IMG/VR virus record: IMGVR_UViG_3300032085_000952 | Span: 1-44,021 of that record | From: a virus | DNA length: 44,021 bases | Direction: 5' to 3' (one strand) | Shown here: piece after piece, positions 39,204 to 44,021 of the stretch | Layout of the letters: each line of letters opens with the position of its first letter | How positions within the stretch are numbered: the first letter of the stretch is position 1 | The notes under the pieces: generated by a model | Database searches by the model: none | Told to the model about the DNA's origin: nothing | Seen by the model: only the letters and a program-made list of their open reading frames with translations | Made by a program: the position numbers and the translations under genes

Positions 39204-39923
39204 AGGTTTCCATCCATCAACTTCATAAAACGTAGGGTCATGCCAAGTTTTGTCTTCATAAAACGCTGGATATACTATATTATTTTTACAGCCTAGCGCG
39301 CCAATAAACCAACTGTAAGACCCGTGACTTAATATTTTGTTCGTAAATCTCGAACCAAATTTTAATGTTTCTTCTTTTCCAGCATCATATATTTCAAAGT
39401 CAAATTGTTTGGCAAAATTTTTAACTGTGTCGCTGTGAACTTCATTTGATGTAACATACTTCTTAAAAGGGCTAATCTTAGGACGGTCAGATATGGCAAT
39501 TTCCGAATATACTTTCCTAAGGGCAGGTTCATAATAGTCCATACCGAGCTGAAACTGTGAACCAAGATCACCAAGTCTCATGTGAACAAAAATACCCTCT
39601 ATGGGTTCTTGATTAATTACTTCTTCCTTGAAAACTAAATCTAAGTTATCTACAACAAAGTTGGCTGCGTTTTTACATTGTAGATATTCATTATTTGAAC
39701 AGCTAAGGCTCATAATTTCTGGATATATACTATATTTGTCATCTTCTACATCAACAATTTTTAATTTGTTTTGATCTAAGAACTGAAAGATAGAAGCTGA
39801 GTAATCTCCTCCGTATCTTGCAAAAGATATTTCTCGATTTTGTTGAGCCGAAAAAATAGAATAGATACTACATATAAAAAGTTTGTTGCAAAACAAACCG
39901 GCATTAACTGGAACTACAAACAT
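39186..39923 (-). CDS. GT11-like fucosyltransferase-like protein
   Basis: 245 residues. The segment GIFVHMRLGDLGSQFQLGMD (about 110-129) contains a variant of the H-x-R-x-G-D motif of GT11/O-fucosyltransferase enzymes, and NKILSHGSYSWFIGALG with IVYPAFYED resembles the later GT11 sugar-nucleotide region. A likely alpha-1,2-fucosyltransferase-type enzyme; exact specificity unknown. Preceded by GAGGAAATC, an ideal ribosome site. Its 3' end is duplicated just upstream of the tmRNA, which suggests gene turnover here. Confidence 0.7.
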   Translation of the reverse strand: MFVVPVNAGLFCNKLFICSIYSIFSAQQNREISFARYGGDYSASIFQFLDQNKLKIVDVEDDKYSIYPEIMSLSCSNNEYLQCKNAANFVVDNLDLVFKEEVINQEPIEGIFVHMRLGDLGSQFQLGMDYYEPALRKVYSEIAISDRPKISPFKKYVTSNEVHSDTVKNFAKQFDFEIYDAGKEETLKFGSRFTNKILSHGSYSWFIGALGCKNNIVYPAFYEDKTWHDPTFYEVDGWKPVYYRN

Positions 39924-39952
39924 GATTTCCTCAAAACAAAATCCAAGCTCCC

Positions 39953-39985
39953 AAAAACCATTGTCAGCTTAGTTGCGGTTGTACA
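39953..39985. repeat. direct repeat copy B (remnant gene end next to the tmRNA)
   Basis: Matches copy A (39171-39203) with three mismatches and still encodes a short YNRN-stop end in the same frame phase as the GT11-like gene. It begins five bases from the tmRNA 3' end. It reads as the orphaned 3' end of a second copy of that gene. Confidence 0.75.
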
Positions 39986-39989
39986 AAAG

Positions 39990-40330
39990 TGGAGGTGGCG
40001 GGATTTGAACCCGCGTGCCACATAATATTATTATTAACTTCTACATGTTTAGTATAATTATTATCGTCCATCATACTAGACTATCCAAGTTATCGGAGTC
40101 AAACAAATTATTGTTATCATATATATTTAGTTCAAGTATATAAACTCTAGCAAAATTATCTGCGTCATCACTATTTGGTTTGCGGGGCTGTGATACCCGT
40201 GCCGCTAGGCGGCGAGTGCGAAATTCTCTTCTACACTTAAAAAAAATGAGAACGATTTTTTAAGTAGCCACTCGTTCAACTACTACATGCAATCAATAAC
40301 TTTATTACTGGTCGATCCCAATTCACCCCC
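39990..40330 (-). ncRNA. ssrA: transfer-messenger RNA (tmRNA)
   Basis: About 341 bases. The 5' end GGGGGTG pairs with 3' CACCTCC (one G-T wobble) as the acceptor stem, followed by GATCGACC near the 5' end. The 3' T-arm CGCGGGTTCAAATCCCGCC is complete. ACTAAACATGTAGAAG matches the conserved 3' segment of bacterial tmRNA. CGAGTG/CACTCG forms part of the PK1 region. After AATAGT lies the resume region. CCA is not encoded. The tag frame is atypical: by strict spacing MTQIILLEFIYLN-stop, or by similarity DDADNFARVYILE, open for about 31 codons. It follows its upstream gene by six bases. Confidence 0.9.
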
Positions 40331-40336
40331 TTGAAA

Positions 40337-40546
40337 TTATTCAGTTTCTCTTCTTAGCTTTTCATAGTAAATTTCTTCACTAGCCATAGAAATTAAATCA
40401 CCATCAACAAATGCTCTTGACTGGTTAATACAAACAGCGAGCCTTTGTTTGTTGTCTGGATATTCTTCTTTCATCTTATCGCTGGACATGCAACGAGGCA
40501 TAAAATCCTTAGCTGATTCGTTGTCATTTCTAGTTGGTAGTGGCAT
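40337..40546 (-). CDS. small conserved-type phage protein
   Basis: 69 residues: MPLPTRNDNESAKDFMPRCM, then MKEEYPDNKQRLAVCINQSR and a helical tail. The pattern of a Cys, then FPDxKQRxAVCxxQ, resembles a small module I recall often encoded next to head or portal genes in marine phages, usually of unknown role. It overlaps the PAP2 gene by 17 bases and the tmRNA starts 6 bases after its stop. Confidence 0.65.
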   Translation of the reverse strand: MPLPTRNDNESAKDFMPRCMSSDKMKEEYPDNKQRLAVCINQSRAFVDGDLISMASEEIYYEKLRRETE

Positions 40547-41264
40547 TATCTTCTCCTATTTTTATATCTGGAAACATATCATATTTTACATCTTCAAATA
40601 TTGCTGAAGCAACAACCATTGAAGCGTCATTGTCTGAAGGGTAGTGTACTCCCTGTAGCATCCTAGCTTCTCCAGCTAGATTAGCAATGCGGTAGAAGTC
40701 GGAAGTGTAATCTGGGTACATCGTACTTAACATCGCAGCGGAAAACGCCGCATAAGCCGTATGACCAGATGGATAAGCTGGAGTATGATGCGTTTGCGTC
40801 TTGGTAACTTCGATACTAAAACGTAACTTTCCAGCAATATCATAAGGTCTTGGTCTTAAAAACTTATATTTGAGTTGCATGATTACAGGGTCTAAAGTAT
40901 TCTTATAATACTCATCAAACTTCTCTTTTGGAAACTTCAACCCGTGTATTTTAAGAACTGGCATGAAGAGATTGTTAGGATCATCATCAACCATCTTTAT
41001 GAGGTCTAACTGCCTCTCTGAAAGGTTGTAGGTTATCTTAGATAGGTACTCTAATTCTTTTCTTGTAACGTCACTAGAGTTCGCTGGAGGCTCTGGTAGC
41101 AGGTTCATGTAGTCAATGCTTACACCTTTAGGTTTCATCTCCAAGACCCTCTTATCTTTGTCCGATAAAGGCAGAGGATTGATATAATAGGTCTTGTCAA
41201 GGATTCCATCATTTATGACCCTGTTTATATCTTTGATAATATTATTTTTAGATGTCATGTTCAT
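40530..41264 (-). CDS. PAP2/vanadium-haloperoxidase-like phosphatase
   Basis: About 244 residues. All three PAP2 motifs: KYKFLRPRPYD (Lys/Arg), AYPSGHTAYAAFSAAM (catalytic Ser-Gly-His) and EARMLQGVHYPSDNDA (Arg, His, Asp). The absence of hydrophobic segments makes it soluble, like acid phosphatases and haloperoxidases rather than membrane lipid phosphatases. It could remove phosphate from lipids, nucleotides or polyphosphate. The ATG at 41264 is preferred over a GTG at 41270; 41258 is another option. Confidence 0.88.
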   Translation of the reverse strand: MNMTSKNNIIKDINRVINDGILDKTYYINPLPLSDKDKRVLEMKPKGVSIDYMNLLPEPPANSSDVTRKELEYLSKITYNLSERQLDLIKMVDDDPNNLFMPVLKIHGLKFPKEKFDEYYKNTLDPVIMQLKYKFLRPRPYDIAGKLRFSIEVTKTQTHHTPAYPSGHTAYAAFSAAMLSTMYPDYTSDFYRIANLAGEARMLQGVHYPSDNDASMVVASAIFEDVKYDMFPDIKIGEDNATTN

Positions 41265-41418
41265 ACTCACTCAAGATTTCACTATTGGTATTATATCCAC
41301 AGATTGGACATTCAAAGACATAAGTTCTTCCTGTGGGATTTTCTAGTATATCTATTAATACACAATCTTCAGTATCTATCTCGTCTTGACAACAAGAACA
41401 AAAAAAGAAATTAACCAT
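41248..41418 (-). CDS. small zinc-finger protein
   Basis: 56 residues from ATG 41418 (GGAGAAGG upstream). Two CxxC pairs, FFCSCCQDE and YVFECPICGYN, spaced about 30 residues apart form a treble-clef/zinc-ribbon-like knuckle; the rest is acidic. Possibly a nucleic-acid-binding adaptor. It overlaps the downstream end of the preceding gene by eight bases. Confidence 0.65.
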   Translation of the reverse strand: MVNFFFCSCCQDEIDTEDCVLIDILENPTGRTYVFECPICGYNTNSEILSEYEHDI

Positions 41419-41956
41419 AAACCTTCTCCCAATCAAAGAATCTCCATCTATTTAAGTGTTTTGCGTCTTCATCTTCATTAACGTGATTCAGGTATTCAAG
41501 CACTTCACTCCAGTTGGAAAACACCATTTCATGAGGAATCACACCAAACAACCAGTTTGGAAGATTGTGCTTGCCCTGCTGACACATTACGATTACAGGC
41601 TTTTTCTGGCTAATTGCTACAGCGGCTTCATGATATGAGCCACACAGGTGAGCATCTACATCAATGCTCATCACTATGAAGTGAGCAATATCAACCATTC
41701 TAAGGTCTACGGCACAGATTGGTTTCATATATTCGGTAAGCTCATCGTACTTCTGCGCGCGTTTTAGATTATTTAATATATCTCTAGTCTCTTCGTTCTC
41801 CAGAGCATAATCGCTTGGCTTGTCACATGGATTCAAAACACCGATTCCAAGCTCCTTGAGTTTAGGAGTAATATTACCTCTCCATCCAACGCCTCCATCT
41901 TGGACACGATCCATAGCTCCGCACAAGTAACACAAAGAGTTTTTCAATCTATTCAT
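41411..41956 (-). CDS. nucleoside 2-deoxyribosyltransferase-like protein
   Basis: 181 residues. The N-terminus LCYLCGAMDRVQDGGVGWRG, followed by GIGVLNPCDKP, and the later ADxDxxxxGxxxE-like segment DVDAHLCGSYHEAAVAISQK, then KPVIVMC, correspond to the nucleoside deoxyribosyltransferase/LOG fold. It could take part in nucleobase or nucleotide-sugar hydrolysis. Family assignment is by pattern; activity not proven. Confidence 0.68.
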   Translation of the reverse strand: MNRLKNSLCYLCGAMDRVQDGGVGWRGNITPKLKELGIGVLNPCDKPSDYALENEETRDILNNLKRAQKYDELTEYMKPICAVDLRMVDIAHFIVMSIDVDAHLCGSYHEAAVAISQKKPVIVMCQQGKHNLPNWLFGVIPHEMVFSNWSEVLEYLNHVNEDEDAKHLNRWRFFDWEKVYG

Positions 41957-42397
41957 CTAAGCACCCCTAATAAAATCCTGAATCAAATCATCCGCGCTAG
42001 TATACATTTTATCTTTACACAAATCTCTGATTTTATCTTTAAGTTCTGTTGGTTTGTAGCCAAGAGGCTTCAATGCCTCATGAGCTTCTCTGATTATTTC
42101 TCTGCTAGTCGTGGAAATACCAGACTGCTGAGGCTCAGTTTCGCTAAAGACATGTTTAGTAACCCAGTCTCTCGCAGATTTATTGCCAGACATAGCATCA
42201 AACATTGCTGATTCAACAATCATATCCCATTGCTGCTCTCTGCACAAAGTAGGTTGTACTGACTGTGAAACCTCTACTGCTTTGCGGCTAGACATCCACG
42301 AAAATAGCTTCATGAAATTCTGAACTATAGCCGGAAGAAAAAACAAGCCGACTACAAGCATGATAAACTCAGCGTTATAAGCTCCTGTGTGTGACAT
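41957..42397 (-). CDS. membrane protein with RuvA-C-like helical end
   Basis: 146 residues. An N-terminal hydrophobic segment AEFIMLVVGLFFLPAIVQNF (about 9-28), a polar middle, and a C-terminal helix-turn-helix unit REIIREAHEALKPLGYKPTE resembling domain III of RuvA (ALxxLGYxxxE), continuing KDKIRDLCKDKMYTSADDLI. A RuvA-like unit on a membrane-anchored protein is unusual. Function unknown. Confidence 0.6.
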   Translation of the reverse strand: MSHTGAYNAEFIMLVVGLFFLPAIVQNFMKLFSWMSSRKAVEVSQSVQPTLCREQQWDMIVESAMFDAMSGNKSARDWVTKHVFSETEPQQSGISTTSREIIREAHEALKPLGYKPTELKDKIRDLCKDKMYTSADDLIQDFIRGA

Positions 42398-42398
42398 T

Positions 42399-43343
42399 TT
42401 ATCCCCTGTTAATCATCCATTCTTTTATGCCAATTGGACTTTTGCTAAACTTGTATTGATTGATCCAGTCTTCCAGTTCTACTTTAGGTTTCCATTCCAA
42501 CAAATATCTGGCTTTATTTATATCAGCCAAAGTTACTCTAGCCTCACCGAGTCTCTCAGGTATATGAGCATACTTTACACCAATCATTTTTGCAAGTTCT
42601 AAAACAGAATAATTTTTGCCAGTACCAATATTAAAGGTTTGACCCCATATGTTAGTCGCTTCACTATTCATTGCTAAGACGTTAGCCTCAACAGCGTCGG
42701 AAACATGCGTGAAGTCTCTTCTCTGTAAGCCGTCACCAACAATGGTCATTGGTTCCCCTGATTCTACCTGACGCAGGAAGATACCAACAACAGGAGCATA
42801 CTGACCTTTAAGTGGCTGGCGTTCCCCATATACATTGAAGTATCGTAGTGTTAATGTCTTCAGTCCAAACAGTTTAGTATACATATCACAGAGTTGCTCG
42901 CCGCAAGTTTTTGTGACAGAATATGGATTCAAACAATCGTTTGGCATGTCCTCGGTTAGTGGAGGAGTGTTGGATAAACCGTAGGCAGACGATGTAGACG
43001 AGTAGATCACACGCTCTACACCGTTCTCCCTAGCGGCCTGAAGTACGTTACATGTCCCAACCACGTTTGTTTGTGCAGACCTGATCGGGTTCTTGATGGC
43101 TGGTTGGATTCTAGCTTCAGCCGCAAGATGAAATACACAATCAACGCCCTTGAACAAAGGATAGATATTACTGTAGTCACAAATGTCAAACTTATGATTG
43201 TCTGCCTTGTCATTCCAATAAAAATCTTCATTGCATGTTGCAGACTCATTGTCGATAACTACAACTTCATTTCCATCTTGCACTAATCTATCAACGAGAT
43301 TGCTCCCGATAAAACCAGCACCACCAGTAACAATACACTTCAT
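42399..43343 (-). CDS. NAD-dependent nucleotide-sugar epimerase/dehydratase (GalE-like SDR)
   Basis: 314 residues, extended SDR. VTGGAGFIGSNLVDRLV (residues 5-21, NAD-binding), ESAT and DCVFHLAAEARIQPAI, catalytic Ser SSTSSAYG and YSVTK (Tyr/Lys), RYFNVYGERQPLKGQYAPVV, GDGLQRRDFTHVSDAVEA and closing EWKPKVELEDWINQY. Produces UDP-Gal/GlcA-type or related sugars for the glycan pathway. Separated from rIIB by one base. Specific substrate not determinable. Confidence 0.92.
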   Translation of the reverse strand: MKCIVTGGAGFIGSNLVDRLVQDGNEVVVIDNESATCNEDFYWNDKADNHKFDICDYSNIYPLFKGVDCVFHLAAEARIQPAIKNPIRSAQTNVVGTCNVLQAARENGVERVIYSSTSSAYGLSNTPPLTEDMPNDCLNPYSVTKTCGEQLCDMYTKLFGLKTLTLRYFNVYGERQPLKGQYAPVVGIFLRQVESGEPMTIVGDGLQRRDFTHVSDAVEANVLAMNSEATNIWGQTFNIGTGKNYSVLELAKMIGVKYAHIPERLGEARVTLADINKARYLLEWKPKVELEDWINQYKFSKSPIGIKEWMINRG

Positions 43344-43344
43344 A

Positions 43345-44021
43345 CTAAACTCCTACACCCTGTCCCTTCAGGACTGTTGATAAACGCTCAAGTCGAACAC
43401 GAATGTCCTCTTTCCAAGCATCATTATACTTTACGACACTAACATTATCAACTGTAGAACCCAAAACTTCAACCGATTTATCGAAGACATCTTCAAAGAT
43501 TGCAACTACTTCGTAGCGACAGGCTCGTAGCTTTTGAAATTTAGCATCGCTTGGGACACTGACAACATCAGCAGGATTGACTTTGCAGATAACGATCTGG
43601 TTTCCACCGTCACCATCATTGTCGTCATGATTATCCAAGTTGATACCGCCATAGCTGGTAACATAGTCGATAGCTCCAACATGAAGACCTGCACTACAGT
43701 GTTTATTGCGATTGCTATCAACCTTAGAGCGATCAACCTCAACCACTTCGCCAACACTATTGTCAATCGAGCCACTATAAATATCTTTGAAGTCTGGACG
43801 CACAGCCTTGTAAGCCAAGAAGTGACCGTCTTGTGTGATCGGTAGATTCTTATTCTGCATGAAGTCAAACAATTCTAGGATAGATTTGTCCGATGGATTA
43901 TCGTTTAGATTACACATAAAGTTCAGCATAGAATCAAAGTCAAAACCTTCCTTCTTCATATCTAAGATACGATCAGTAAATAGTTCTGGCATTGGAATCC
44001 CATTCCAGTTCAGTGTTCCAT
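43345..44021 (-). CDS. rIIB: rIIB-like protein, N-terminus beyond the window
   Basis: At least 225 codons. An internal ATG lies at 43992, but the frame stays open to the edge and encodes TLNWNGIPMPELFTDRI, which resembles the usual upstream part of rIIB proteins, so the start is outside. LPITQDGHFLAYKAV (about 50-64 from the internal Met), HCSAGLHVG and VNPADVVSVPSDAKFQKLR are diagnostic. T4 RIIB with RIIA takes part in membrane-linked exclusion; in many phages function is unclear. This is the most T4-like landmark of the window. Confidence 0.9.
   Translation of the reverse strand, partial: GTLNWNGIPMPELFTDRILDMKKEGFDFDSMLNFMCNLNDNPSDKSILELFDFMQNKNLPITQDGHFLAYKAVRPDFKDIYSGSIDNSVGEVVEVDRSKVDSNRNKHCSAGLHVGAIDYVTSYGGINLDNHDDNDGDGGNQIVICKVNPADVVSVPSDAKFQKLRACRYEVVAIFEDVFDKSVEVLGSTVDNVSVVKYNDAWKEDIRVRLERLSTVLKGQGVGV

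Noticed and set aside
1-44021. CRISPR arrays, insertion sequences, integrase, or further tRNA genes
   Set aside because: No regularly spaced repeats, transposase or integrase motifs, or tRNA T-arm/anticodon patterns apart from the tmRNA were found by eye on either strand.

Overview
The window is a compact, AT-rich piece of what looks like a large tailed-phage genome (Caudoviricetes). Every convincing gene lies on the minus strand and so reads from right to left. Most neighbours overlap by a few bases (TAATG or ATGA junctions) or are separated by fewer than 15 bases. Phage hallmarks are a T4-type rIIB protein, a deoxynucleoside monophosphate kinase, dUTPase, a DnaB/DnaG-type replisome, PhoH, a two-domain sigma factor, a class I ribonucleotide reductase, a phage-encoded tmRNA and several small membrane or virion-like proteins. 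I see no integrase, CRISPR array, insertion sequence or tRNA. Three Tat-exported DUF1501 proteins, a family abundant in Planctomycetes and other PVC bacteria, and a class Ic-type NrdB resembling the chlamydial one make a PVC-type aquatic host plausible, but that is inference.

Layout, left to right. (1) 1-9.2 kb is the replication block: SSB, a DNA polymerase III alpha subunit split into two genes with a DnaQ-like exonuclease and a small ORF between the halves, two PD-(D/E)XK nucleases, dNMP kinase, primase and DnaB helicase. (2) 9.2-15.4 kb holds two tiny membrane proteins missed by length cut-offs, a tail-anchored coiled-coil protein, an FkbM methyltransferase, dUTPase, a Vsr/DUF559-like nuclease, RecA and several small unknowns including zinc-ribbon and helix-turn-helix proteins. 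(3) 15.4-18.9 kb holds a DegT-fold sugar enzyme with His in place of the catalytic Lys, a GT10 fucosyltransferase-like gene, PhoH and two membrane-anchored proteins. (4) 18.9-25.1 kb is the most unusual block: three DUF1501 proteins interleaved with a Cys-rich membrane peptide, a basic DUF5824-like phage protein and a tail-tube-like protein, with a GC-rich islet at 20.34-20.41 kb. (5) 25.2-28.8 kb is nrdA-nrdB, preceded by a consensus promoter and a structured leader or small RNA ending in an intrinsic terminator. (6) 28.8-33.1 kb holds small envelope or virion-like genes, a DeoC-like protein lacking the aldolase lysines, a sigma factor, several unknowns and a promoter-holin-terminator unit. 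(7) 33.1-39.9 kb is a glycan-modification island: GT-B glycosyltransferases, a fused double radical-SAM protein, a sulfotransferase and a GT11-like gene. (8) 40.0-44.0 kb holds the tmRNA, a PAP2 phosphatase, a deoxyribosyltransferase-like protein, a sugar epimerase and rIIB, which runs off the right edge.

Together the genes give nearly self-sufficient DNA synthesis (precursors, primosome, polymerase, recombination), phage-controlled transcription (sigma factor) and ribosome rescue (tmRNA), plus a large investment in surface or glycan chemistry (about ten sugar- or sulfate-related genes and three exported DUF1501 proteins). All names come from motif recognition by eye. No database search was run.
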